From assembly GCA_963529855.1 (NCBI GenBank), contig CAURZK010000002.1, forward strand, positions 248,001 to 312,000: a stretch of 64,000 bases of DNA. Direction: 5' to 3'. The notes beneath the pieces are model-generated. The model was not told the origin of the DNA. It worked only from the letters and a program-made list of their open reading frames with translations, and searched no databases. Below, one piece after another: positions 9,283 through 16,877 of the stretch (positions are counted from its first letter, which is position 1; each line of letters opens with the position of its first letter). The translations under genes and the position numbers were made by a program. Source of the DNA: 34-65-8 sp963529855 (GTDB lineage Bacteria; Pseudomonadota; Alphaproteobacteria; Sphingomonadales; Sphingomonadaceae).

Positions 9283-9875
9283 ACTTGAGGGCAAACCTGC
9301 GTGAAAACTCCGAGGGCGTGACGCTCGTCGAGTTCGGGCTTGTCGCGCCGATACTGTTGATGACGATCTTCGGCATTTTCGACATCGGACACGGGCTCTA
9401 CATGCAATCCGTGCTCCAGGGGGCAGTTCAGACTGCGGGCCGCGATGCCGGTCTCGAGGGTGGGCGTGCCGGCCAGGCGGCCATCGATCAGGCGGTCAAA
9501 ACAAATATCCAAGCGGTCATGCCATTTGTCAAAGCAGAAGATATTTCCATTGTAAGAACCAACTACGAAAGTTTTAGCGATGTCGGGAAGTCGGAAGACT
9601 TCGATGATACTAACGGCAATAACACCTACGATATCACTGAATGTTTCACAGACCGAAACAACAACCAGATTTGGGATTCGGACAGGGGCGTCGGTGGACT
9701 GGGTGGGGCGGACGACATCGTACACTACAAGGTTATTGTAGGTTACGACCGGATCTTTCCGCTGTGGGGCATGTTGAACCAGTCCAATCGCGGCAGCATC
9801 CAAGCCACAACAGTCATGCGCAATCAGCCATTCGGCGAGCAGGCCACGCGGCGATCGGTACGGATTTGCCCATGA
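9279..9875 (+). CDS. TadE-like pseudopilin with calcium-loop-like insert (copy A)
   Basis: This is a 198-residue TadE-family protein. The N-terminal signature EGVTLVEFGLVAPILLMTIFG is a hydrophobic helix with the Glu at +5 style of pseudopilins. Residues 104-135 hold two Asp/Asn-rich loops (DTNGNNTYD and DRNNNQIWDSD) that look like dockerin or thrombospondin-type calcium sites. It overlaps the preceding and following genes by ATGA junctions. Its paralogue at 12637 shares the TLVEF-type start, the paired loops, the DRG-x-x-G-x-GGA-D motif and the TTV-x-RNQP ending. A minor pilin or secreted matrix subunit is the likely role. Confidence 0.8.
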   Translation: MNLRANLRENSEGVTLVEFGLVAPILLMTIFGIFDIGHGLYMQSVLQGAVQTAGRDAGLEGGRAGQAAIDQAVKTNIQAVMPFVKAEDISIVRTNYESFSDVGKSEDFDDTNGNNTYDITECFTDRNNNQIWDSDRGVGGLGGADDIVHYKVIVGYDRIFPLWGMLNQSNRGSIQATTVMRNQPFGEQATRRSVRICP

Positions 9876-10537
9876 TCGGTCGCACGGCTTCTGCATTCAG
9901 GGCGTTGCGGCAGTTCATCCACGCTCGTGAAGGTGTGGCGCTGGTTGAATTCGCCTATTCCTTGCCGATCATGGTCACTCTGGGCTTTGGCGGCATGGAA
10001 TTGGTCAATTATACGACCACGCACTTGCGCGTGAACCAGATCGCCATTTCGCTGGCCGACAACGCTTCGCGCGCAAAGCAGGAAGTAGAAGGTGCCAACC
10101 CTCGTTTCCGCGAACTTGACGCCAACGAGTCCATTCTGGCGGCACAGCTGCAAGGTGGCAATCTCGACCTTGCGAAGAACGGCCGTGTCATACTTTCCAG
10201 TCTGGAGGTCAATCCCGACGGAGGGCAATGGATTCACTGGCAGCGGTGCGGTGGTGAAGCGACGCACGTATCGCGATATGGCCCGCAGGGCACCGGAGCC
10301 ACCGGCACCGCGTTCGCAGGAATGGGCGAAGGGACACGCCGTGTTCAGGCTGAACCCCAGTTCGCGATCATGTATGCCGAAGTCTTCTACAATTATCGCC
10401 CGCTCATATTCGGTTGGATGATCCCGGAGCAGACCATCTACAAAACCGCGGCGATGTTCGTGCGCGATGATCGCGACTTGTCCGGGGCTGGCATTTTCGA
10501 TCCGGCACCAAGCGTCGCAAAGCGCAGCACCTGCTGA
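9872..10537 (+). CDS. TadE-like membrane protein, second type (copy A)
   Basis: The product is 221 residues. It has a TadE-like N-terminal helix with the EGVALVEFAYSLPIMVTLGFG signature region, then an extracellular domain with a motif shared by its paralogue at 13215: NGRVILSSLEV followed by IHWQRC. A C-terminal segment (AMFVRDDRDLSG) is also shared. Translation is coupled to the upstream gene by ATGA at 9872. This is the third member of the cassette, and a 42-base gap then leads to copy B. The function is inferred only as a pilin-like or pilus-assembly component. Confidence 0.75.
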   Translation: MIGRTASAFRALRQFIHAREGVALVEFAYSLPIMVTLGFGGMELVNYTTTHLRVNQIAISLADNASRAKQEVEGANPRFRELDANESILAAQLQGGNLDLAKNGRVILSSLEVNPDGGQWIHWQRCGGEATHVSRYGPQGTGATGTAFAGMGEGTRRVQAEPQFAIMYAEVFYNYRPLIFGWMIPEQTIYKTAAMFVRDDRDLSGAGIFDPAPSVAKRSTC

Positions 10538-10560
10538 GCCATACGAACAATCTCAACAAA

Positions 10561-10568
10561 TTAACCAT
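10561..10568 (+). promoter_or_regulatory. Possible CtrA half-site before copy B
   Basis: The octamer TTAACCAT matches the right half of the alphaproteobacterial CtrA consensus (TTAA-N7-TTAACC) exactly, 11 bases before the ATG at 10580. The left half (TTAA seven bases upstream) is absent, so binding is uncertain. If real, its position near the start codon would suggest repression, or a promoter very close to the gene. Confidence 0.25.
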
Positions 10569-10579
10569 GACCCTTCGCG

Positions 10580-12640
10580 ATGCGCTTACGCGGCAACGCT
10601 ATCATCTCGGTTGTGGAACAGCGGGTTAGCCTTACCGCGCCTTGCGGCAATCTGTTGCGCGCGCTCGTGCGCGATCGCAGCGGCAACACGCTTGCCATCA
10701 TGGCAGCAGCGCTGGGACCGCTTCTGGCACTGGTTGGTGGCGGGGTTGATCTGGGCCGCTCGCACCTCTCGCAAAGCCGTCTGCAACAGGCCTGCGACGC
10801 AGGCGTGCTGGCCGCGAGAAAGCGGTTAGGATCGCAAGCCGCCGTGTCGGGTGAGATACCGGACGCAGCAGCGGACGTTGGCCAGCGGTTCTTCAACATC
10901 AACTTCCGGGATGGCTCCTACGGCACGCGCGAGCGGAGTTTCGTGATGATGCTGGAAGATGATTTCGCCATCTCCGGCGTGGCCAGCGTTTCGGTGCCGA
11001 CCACCATCATGCAGATCTTCGGCTTCACCGATATTCCCCTGCGGGTTCAGTGCGAGGCGCAGATCAATTTCGCCGACACCGACATCATGATGGTGCTCGA
11101 CGTTACCGGATCGATGGCAGAGGTGAATCCGGGCGATGCCGTTCCGCGCATCGAGGTGTTGAAAGAAACCGTCGCCTCCTTCCACGGGCAATTGTCGGCC
11201 GCAGCCATGGCCGGTTCGCGCGTCCGTTATGGCTTCGTTCCCTACTCCACCAACGTCAACGTCCTTCACCTGCTGCGCGACGAGTGGGTCGTGGATGAAT
11301 GGGCCTATCAATCGCGCAAGGCGTCGATTTCGCATGTTAATACCACGCGAACGCGCTGGGCGAATTTCCGCCATGTGTCGGGAACGCGCAATGAAACGGT
11401 GACAGGTAACTACGCGGCCTCGTTTGACGAACGCAGCGGCTACTATTGCCCCAACCGGCCCGCCGATACCTACAAACAGCAATACGTGAAAACGGGCACC
11501 ACCACCGAAGTCGTGCTCGGCCCGCCACCAGGAACGCGAACGACAACCAGTTACCAGCGGACAACCAACGGTGCCGCCTATTCCACCAGGCTGTCCGGGC
11601 AAACTTGCAACATCATCCGCGTCGATTACGCCAACTACGTCGAGCAATACGATGAGATCCGCGAGCCAGCGATCGAGGTGCAGAATACATGGCTCTATGG
11701 CCAGTACCTCTACGATGTCAGCGACTGGCGCACCGCCTCCAACGGATGCATCGAGGAACGCGAAACATATGAAATCGTCGATTATGCCAACGTCGATTTT
11801 TCCCGTGCGCTCGATCTCGACCTCGATCTGATTCCGGGCTCGAACCCCGCTCACCGGAATGCTGGCCGCCTTGGTTCGCTGTTGTCACTGGATGTAAACG
11901 GCAGCGACGATGACGACGATGATGACGAAGATGATGATGATGATGATGATGATGATGACGTCAGCTTGCTGACGCTATCCTATGACGTTTCGAAGTGGCG
12001 CCCGATGTACCCGGGTCGGATTTTCCTGCGTGAAATGAAATGGGACGGTTCGGGTTCGTTCAAGACCAAGCCCAAGTCCACGACCGACGAATATATCGCG
12101 CCGGCCAGCATGGGCACCGCATCATGCCCTCCCCCTGCGCGTAAACTGGGCACGATCACCCCGGCAGAGCTCCAGACATATCTTGCCAATCTGCGCCCCA
12201 GCGGCAGCACGTACCACGACATCGGCATGATCTGGGGAGGACGCCTGATATCCCCCACCGGCCTGTTCGCGGCGGAGAATGCCGATCGCGGCGGCGGCCC
12301 CACCAGCAGGCATCTGATCTTCCTGACAGATGGCGAAACAGCCCCGCTCGACGTTGCCTATTCAAGCTATGGTGCCGAGCCCATCGATCGGCGTCGCTGG
12401 TCGCCATCGTCGGATCGTACGCTTGCAGACGTTGTCGAACAGCGCTTCACCGTCGCCTGCAACGAGGTGAAGAAGCGCAACATCACGGTCTGGGTCATCG
12501 GTTTCGGAACCGAGCTGACCGACGTCATGCGCCAATGCGCCGGCGAAGGGCGCTATTTCGAGGCAGCCGATGCCGCGGAACTCAATGCCTCGTTCGCGAC
12601 CATTGCGGACAGCATTTCCGACCTGCGGGTGACCCGATGA
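10580..12640 (+). CDS. TadG-like protein with von Willebrand A domain and poly-Asp tract (copy B)
   Basis: This is a 686-residue paralogue of the protein at 7393. Residues 34-58 form the membrane helix (LAIMAAALGPLLALVGGGVD). The vWA metal site is DVTGSM at Asp174. Blocks shared with copy A include RYGFVPYS, TYHDIGMIWGGRL, LIFLTDGE and TVWVIGFGTELTD-MR-CA. The insertion in the vWA domain is different in sequence and contains residues 443-460, seven Asp, one Glu and ten Asp. No clear Shine-Dalgarno precedes ATG 10580. A GTG at 10610 in the same frame is an alternative start that would still keep the helix. The stop overlaps the next gene (ATGA). Confidence 0.8.
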   Translation: MRLRGNAIISVVEQRVSLTAPCGNLLRALVRDRSGNTLAIMAAALGPLLALVGGGVDLGRSHLSQSRLQQACDAGVLAARKRLGSQAAVSGEIPDAAADVGQRFFNINFRDGSYGTRERSFVMMLEDDFAISGVASVSVPTTIMQIFGFTDIPLRVQCEAQINFADTDIMMVLDVTGSMAEVNPGDAVPRIEVLKETVASFHGQLSAAAMAGSRVRYGFVPYSTNVNVLHLLRDEWVVDEWAYQSRKASISHVNTTRTRWANFRHVSGTRNETVTGNYAASFDERSGYYCPNRPADTYKQQYVKTGTTTEVVLGPPPGTRTTTSYQRTTNGAAYSTRLSGQTCNIIRVDYANYVEQYDEIREPAIEVQNTWLYGQYLYDVSDWRTASNGCIEERETYEIVDYANVDFSRALDLDLDLIPGSNPAHRNAGRLGSLLSLDVNGSDDDDDDDEDDDDDDDDDDVSLLTLSYDVSKWRPMYPGRIFLREMKWDGSGSFKTKPKSTTDEYIAPASMGTASCPPPARKLGTITPAELQTYLANLRPSGSTYHDIGMIWGGRLISPTGLFAAENADRGGGPTSRHLIFLTDGETAPLDVAYSSYGAEPIDRRRWSPSSDRTLADVVEQRFTVACNEVKKRNITVWVIGFGTELTDVMRQCAGEGRYFEAADAAELNASFATIADSISDLRVTR
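11906..11959 (+). repeat. In-frame GAT/GAC trinucleotide tract (poly-aspartate)
   Basis: Eighteen consecutive acidic codons lie within the copy B vWA gene: GAC/GAT mixture, one GAA at 11927, then nine perfect GAT copies (11930-11956) and a final GAC. Because the unit is three bases, replication slippage would change the number of aspartates without shifting the frame. The tract is missing from copy A. Confidence 0.9.
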
Positions 12641-13224
12641 TATCGTCACCGGCTCTGCTGCGCGACAATTCCGGCGCGGCCCTGGTCGAATTCGCGCTGG
12701 TCGCGCCGGTTCTGCTCCTCCTGCTGCTCGGCATGTTCGACATGGGATACAATTACTACATCCAGTCGCAGCTTCAGGGCGCGGTTCTTCAGGCGGCGCG
12801 CGACTCCGGTATCGAAGGCGCCCAGGCACGCCGCGCTGCGATCGACGACCGCGTGATCGATGCCGTGCACGATATCGTGCCGGGAGCCGCGGTGACATTC
12901 GGCCGCCGGTCCTACGCCAAATTCGCCGATGTCGAGCAGGCGGAAGACTATACAGACATCAACGGCAACAGCCTGTGCGACGATGGCGAGCCGTTCGAGG
13001 ATGCCAACGGCAACGGCACGTGGGACAAGGACCGCGGCATCGCCGGCATGGGCGGTGCGCGTGACGTGATCCTCTATTCGGTGACCATCAGCTATCGCCG
13101 TCCGTTCGGCGTCACGCAGATCGTCGGCCTGCCGCAGGATTTCAGCACGACCGCCACCACTGTCCTACGCAACCAGCCTTGGGCCGCCCAGTCGATCGAA
13201 TCCCGGTTAGGCCGATGTTTCTGA
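12637..13224 (+). CDS. TadE-like pseudopilin with calcium-loop-like insert (copy B)
   Basis: This 195-residue protein is paralogous to that at 9279. It has the TadE signature GAALVEFALVAPVLLLLLLG, the shared QSQLQGAV-x-QAARDSGIEG block, and two acidic loops between residues 107 and 132 (DINGNSLCDDGE and DANGNGTWDKD). It also has the shared DRGIAGMGGARD and TTVLRNQPW blocks. The ATG overlaps the preceding stop. Codon use is more GC-rich than copy A, consistent with an old duplication or different histories. Confidence 0.8.
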   Translation: MISSPALLRDNSGAALVEFALVAPVLLLLLLGMFDMGYNYYIQSQLQGAVLQAARDSGIEGAQARRAAIDDRVIDAVHDIVPGAAVTFGRRSYAKFADVEQAEDYTDINGNSLCDDGEPFEDANGNGTWDKDRGIAGMGGARDVILYSVTISYRRPFGVTQIVGLPQDFSTTATTVLRNQPWAAQSIESRLGRCF

Positions 13225-13910
13225 GCCCCCTTACATGTCTTCTGCAGCGCCTCTGGCATGCACGTTCGGGCGCAGCAGCGACGGAGTTTGCGCTCGCGGC
13301 CCCCTTGTTGATGACGGCCGGGCTTTGGGGCGTCGAATCGGCCCATCGCGCGGTGCTCCAGATGCGGATCAGCCAGGTTGCGGTTCTGATCGCGGACAAC
13401 GCTTCGCGCGTGGGCGAGAATTCGCTGCTTGGCGAAACGAAGCTGTTCGAAAGCGATCTGAACGACGTGCTTTACGGCGCGCACATCCAGGCCGGGTCCG
13501 GGGTGGACCTCTATCGTCATGGCCGGGTGATCCTGTCCAGTCTCGAGGTCGTGCCGAGTACGGAGGATCAGCAGTACATTCACTGGCAGCGTTGCAAGGG
13601 TAAACTGCGCCATACGTCGGGTTATGGCGTGGCTGGGGACGGCCTGACGAGCGAATTTCCCGGAATGGGCCCCCCGGGCGAAGAGATCATCGCATTCAAG
13701 GGCGAGGCGGTGATGTTCGTCGAGATATCTTACGAGTATCAGCCGTTGATCGCGGAAGCCTTCACTCGCGCGACCGAGTTGCGCGCCACGGCCGCGTTCA
13801 ACGTGCGGGACAACCGCGACCTGGCCCGCATTCATCAGCGCGATGAAAGCGATCCCGATCCCGTGGCTTCATGCGACAAGTTCGACGGGGTCGGCGGGCT
13901 CAGCGAATGA
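13215..13910 (+). CDS. TadE-like membrane protein, second type (copy B)
   Basis: The product is 231 residues and starts inside the last codons of the preceding gene, a 10-base overlap. It has a TadE-like N-terminal helix (GAAATEFALAAPLLMTAG), then blocks shared with the protein at 9872: ISQVAVLIADNASR, HGRVILSSLEV, IHWQRCKGK and NVRDNRDLA. It closes the second cassette. Its last codons form one arm of a 9-base-pair palindrome facing the convergent pdhB gene. The biochemical role is unknown beyond the pilin-like family. Confidence 0.75.
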   Translation: MFLSPLTCLLQRLWHARSGAAATEFALAAPLLMTAGLWGVESAHRAVLQMRISQVAVLIADNASRVGENSLLGETKLFESDLNDVLYGAHIQAGSGVDLYRHGRVILSSLEVVPSTEDQQYIHWQRCKGKLRHTSGYGVAGDGLTSEFPGMGPPGEEIIAFKGEAVMFVEISYEYQPLIAEAFTRATELRATAAFNVRDNRDLARIHQRDESDPDPVASCDKFDGVGGLSE

Positions 13911-13917
13911 GCCCGCC
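13893..13917. terminator. Bidirectional hairpin between copy B and pdhB
   Basis: A perfect 9-bp inverted repeat (GGCGGGCTC / GAGCCCGCC) with a 7-base loop spans the stop codon at 13908-13910 and the 16-base gap to the convergent pdhB stop. It has no T-run on either side, so it is a terminator-like or transcript-end-protecting hairpin rather than a classical Rho-independent terminator. Confidence 0.5.
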
Positions 13918-13926
13918 TCTCGCCAC

Positions 13927-15285
13927 TCAGCGGTAGCAGACCTTGCGCGCCGCCTCGACGATGCGGGCTGCATCGATCAGGGCAAGCTTTTCGAGATTGG
14001 CGGCGTAAGGCAGCGGCACGTCTTCATCGCAGACGCGCAGGACAGGCGCATCGAGATGGTCGAAACCATCTTCCATGCAGATCGCCATCACTTCCGATGC
14101 GATCGAACAGGTTGGCCAGCCTTCTTCGGCAATGATCAGCCGGTTGGTTTTCGCCAGGCTGTCGAGGATCGCCTGCTTGTCCAGCGGGCGCAGCGTGCGA
14201 AGGTCGATCACCTCGGCCTCGATGCCCTCGCCTGCCAGCGTTTCGGCAGCCTCAAGCGCGAAACCGACACCGATCGAATAGCTGACAATGGTCACGTCGC
14301 TACCTTCGCGCATGACCCGCGCCTTGCCGATCGGCAGGACGTGATCGTCGAGCTCGGGCAGTTCGAAGGTCCGGCCGTAAACCAGTTCGTTTTCAAGGAA
14401 CACGACCGGGTCTTCGCTGCGGATCGCCGCCTTCAGCAGGCCTTTGGCGTCGGAGCTGTCGTAGGGCGCAATCACGATCAGCCCCGGGACACTGGCGTAC
14501 CATGGGCCGTAGTTCTGGCTGTGCTGCGCCCCGACGCGGCTGGCGGCAGCATTGGGCCCGCGGAACACCACCGGACAGCGCATCTGGCCGCCGCTCATGT
14601 AATTCGTCTTGGCGGCTGAGTTGATGATGTGATCGATCGCCTGCATGGCGAAGTTGAACGTCATGAACTCGACGATCGGGCGAAGGCCGCCCATCGCCGC
14701 GCCCGTGCCGATCCCGGCGAACCCGTATTCGGTGATCGGAGTGTCGATCACCCGCTTGGGCCCGAATTCGTCCAGCAAACCCTGCGTTACCTTGTAGGCG
14801 CCCTGATACTGGGCAACTTCCTCGCCCATCACGAAGACGCGTTCGTCGCGGCGCATTTCTTCCGCCATCGCATCACGCAGAGCTTCGCGCACGGTCACGC
14901 TCTTCATGTTGGTGCCGGCTGGCACCTCCGGATCGGCCTTGGGCTTCGTGGTCGGCCTGGACGGCGCAATTGCCTGTTCGGCGGCATCAACCTGCTTGGC
15001 CGGAGCCGGAGCGGGCTCGGGCGCTGCAGGGGATGCTTGATCGCCATCGGCATCGATCATTGCGATCACGGTGCCGACTTTCACGTTCTCCGTACCCTCG
15101 GCCACCATGATCTTGCCAAGCGTTCCCTCGTCGATCGCTTCGAATTCCATCGTCGCCTTGTCGGTTTCGATTTCAGCGATAACATCGCCCGGAGAGATCG
15201 CGTCGCCTTCCTGCTTGAGCCAGCGAGCAAGCGTGCCTTCTTCCATGGTGGGCGAAAGCGCGGGCATCTTCAGTTCGATCCCCAT
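13927..15285 (-). CDS. pdhB: Pyruvate dehydrogenase E1 beta subunit with lipoyl domain
   Basis: This is the beta subunit of the thiamine-dependent E1 of the pyruvate dehydrogenase complex, which decarboxylates pyruvate and transfers acetyl to lipoamide. The 452-residue product has an N-terminal lipoyl domain (residues 1-78; modified lysine expected at Lys43 in ETDKATMEF). An Ala/Pro/Lys-rich linker of about 50 residues follows, then the E1-beta fold (TVREALRDAMAEEM, GGQMRCPVVFRGPN, IDLRTLRPLD). The lipoyl-E1-beta fusion is common in alphaproteobacteria. It lies 3 bases downstream of pdhA in the same operon. A start codon with good context is ATG 15285. Confidence 0.97.
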   Translation of the reverse strand: MGIELKMPALSPTMEEGTLARWLKQEGDAISPGDVIAEIETDKATMEFEAIDEGTLGKIMVAEGTENVKVGTVIAMIDADGDQASPAAPEPAPAPAKQVDAAEQAIAPSRPTTKPKADPEVPAGTNMKSVTVREALRDAMAEEMRRDERVFVMGEEVAQYQGAYKVTQGLLDEFGPKRVIDTPITEYGFAGIGTGAAMGGLRPIVEFMTFNFAMQAIDHIINSAAKTNYMSGGQMRCPVVFRGPNAAASRVGAQHSQNYGPWYASVPGLIVIAPYDSSDAKGLLKAAIRSEDPVVFLENELVYGRTFELPELDDHVLPIGKARVMREGSDVTIVSYSIGVGFALEAAETLAGEGIEAEVIDLRTLRPLDKQAILDSLAKTNRLIIAEEGWPTCSIASEVMAICMEDGFDHLDAPVLRVCDEDVPLPYAANLEKLALIDAARIVEAARKVCYR

Positions 15286-15288
15286 GGC

Positions 15289-16380
15289 TCAATACTCCCC
15301 GACCAGAACGTCGGTATAGAGTTCGCTCGCTTCGGGCTCGGGAGAATTCTCTGCAAAATCCGCCGATTCCGCCACGATCTTGCGAATGTCCTTGTCGATC
15401 GCCTTCAAATCGTCCTCGCTCTTGCCCTTTTCCAGCAATACCTTCTTCAGCCCTTCGATCGGGTCCTTGGTGTCGCGGTAATCCTGCACTTCCTCGCGCG
15501 TGCGATACTTGGCCGGATCGGACATGGAATGGCCGCGATAGCGATAGGTGTTGAGTTCCATCAGCACCGGACCATTGCCGTCGCGCACGTGCTTGAATGC
15601 GATCTCGGCGGCGCCGCGCACCTCGAGCACGTCCATCCCGTTCACGTCCATCCCGGGGATGCGGAACGCAGTACCACGGCGGTAGAATTCGGTTTCAGCG
15701 CTGGAGCGCGTGACGGCCGTGCCCATGGCATACTGGTTATTCTCGATGACAAACACCATCGGCAGCTTCCACAGGCTGGCCATGTTCATCGTTTCGTAGA
15801 CCTGACCCTGGTTCGCCGCACCGTCGCCGAAATAGGCAAGGCACAGCCCCCCATCGTTATTGTACTGGTGCGCCAGCGCCAGGCCGCCGCCCAGCGCAAC
15901 CTGCGCGCCGACGATGCCGTGCCCCCCATAGAATTTGTGCTCGGTGCTGAACATGTGCATCGAGCCGCCCTTGCCCTTCGAAATCCCTGCCTGGCGGCCC
16001 GTGAGTTCGGCCATGATGACGTTGGGATCGATGCCGTAGGCCAGCATGTGGCCGTGGTCGCGATAACCGGTGATAACGCTGTCGAGGCCTTCCTTGAGCG
16101 CCGACTGCAGCCCCACCGCAACCGCTTCCTGCCCGATGTAGAGGTGACAGAAGCCGCCGATCAGACCGAGACCGTAAAGCTGCCCGGCCTTTTCCTCGAA
16201 CCGCCGGATCAGCAGCATCTGTTCGTAGAAATGCAGCATCTCGTCGACGCTGGCATCGTAGGAGCGCGATTTCGCATGCGCTTCTTGCAACGAATGCAGC
16301 GTGAAATCTCGACCTGTTTCAACGTCGGAGGCAGGGGCGAGCGAACTGACGGTCTTGGCGGTTTTGGCCAAAGCGGACAT
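15289..16380 (-). CDS. pdhA: Pyruvate dehydrogenase E1 alpha subunit
   Basis: The 363-residue alpha subunit binds thiamine diphosphate and Mg2+. The TPP motif is visible as GDGAANQGQVYETMNMASLWKLP split around the conserved GDG...N. Other family blocks are GFCHLYIGQEAVAVG and YRYRGHSMSDP, the phosphorylation-loop region. Its first 30 residues are a variable low-complexity extension. It is the first gene of pdhA-pdhB; ftsB lies upstream with a 120-base gap that carries a possible promoter. Together with gltA elsewhere in the window it feeds pyruvate carbon into the TCA cycle. Confidence 0.97.
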   Translation of the reverse strand: MSALAKTAKTVSSLAPASDVETGRDFTLHSLQEAHAKSRSYDASVDEMLHFYEQMLLIRRFEEKAGQLYGLGLIGGFCHLYIGQEAVAVGLQSALKEGLDSVITGYRDHGHMLAYGIDPNVIMAELTGRQAGISKGKGGSMHMFSTEHKFYGGHGIVGAQVALGGGLALAHQYNNDGGLCLAYFGDGAANQGQVYETMNMASLWKLPMVFVIENNQYAMGTAVTRSSAETEFYRRGTAFRIPGMDVNGMDVLEVRGAAEIAFKHVRDGNGPVLMELNTYRYRGHSMSDPAKYRTREEVQDYRDTKDPIEGLKKVLLEKGKSEDDLKAIDKDIRKIVAESADFAENSPEPEASELYTDVLVGEY

Positions 16381-16434
16381 CCTCGAATTTATGGCACCTG
16401 GGGAGGTGGGTTTACGCTACTGCTAAGCGGGGTG

Positions 16435-16464
16435 CCTATAGGCGCAAGCCGGCGCGGGACGCAA
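16435..16464 (-). promoter_or_regulatory. Candidate promoter of pdhA
   Basis: Reading leftward, TTGCGT (16464-16459) and TATAGG (16440-16435) are separated by 18 bases, a fair match to a sigma-70 type -35/-10 pair about 55 bases before the pdhA start. It was picked by eye only. Confidence 0.35.
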
Positions 16465-16500
16465 TGACCGGCGCATTGCGCGCATACGATTACAGCCGCG

Positions 16501-16827
16501 TCACTCGCCTTCAGCGTCAAGTGTCAGAACGACTTCGTCGGGATGAATGACATTGAGATTGCGGCGCAGCAGCTCGCCAGTCAGATCGGGATCGGCATGG
16601 TCGGGATCGAGCAGATCGATCCGGTTGCGCAGTCGGTCACGCTCCTCGGTCAAAACCGCGATGCGCGCCTCGCGCTGTTCAAGCTTCTGCTTGTTTTCAC
16701 CCCACGCAAGCAGGCCGCTGGGGCCAGCGACCGCGAGCCCGCCGAGCAGCAACAGGATGCTGAGCGCAAGACCCTGCGTCAGCCGTTCCCGGGGCAATTC
16801 TATACGGTGTCCCTCGCGCGTCATCAT
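16501..16827 (-). CDS. ftsB: Septum formation initiator FtsB/DivIC family protein
   Basis: This is a 108-residue bitopic protein. Residues 16-40 form a membrane helix, followed by a heptad-rich coiled coil (NKQKLEQREARIAVLTEERD, about 45-72) and a short acidic C-terminus. This is the architecture of FtsB/DivIC, which joins FtsL and FtsQ in the division septum. The position upstream of pdhA-pdhB matches the arrangement seen in many alphaproteobacteria. Two adjacent ATG codons (16827 and 16824) can serve as start. Confidence 0.8.
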   Translation of the reverse strand: MMTREGHRIELPRERLTQGLALSILLLLGGLAVAGPSGLLAWGENKQKLEQREARIAVLTEERDRLRNRIDLLDPDHADPDLTGELLRRNLNVIHPDEVVLTLDAEGE

Positions 16828-16877
16828 TCACCATGAATCACAAGTGTTTCTGCGGGTCAAGCAACATCGCCGGTTTA

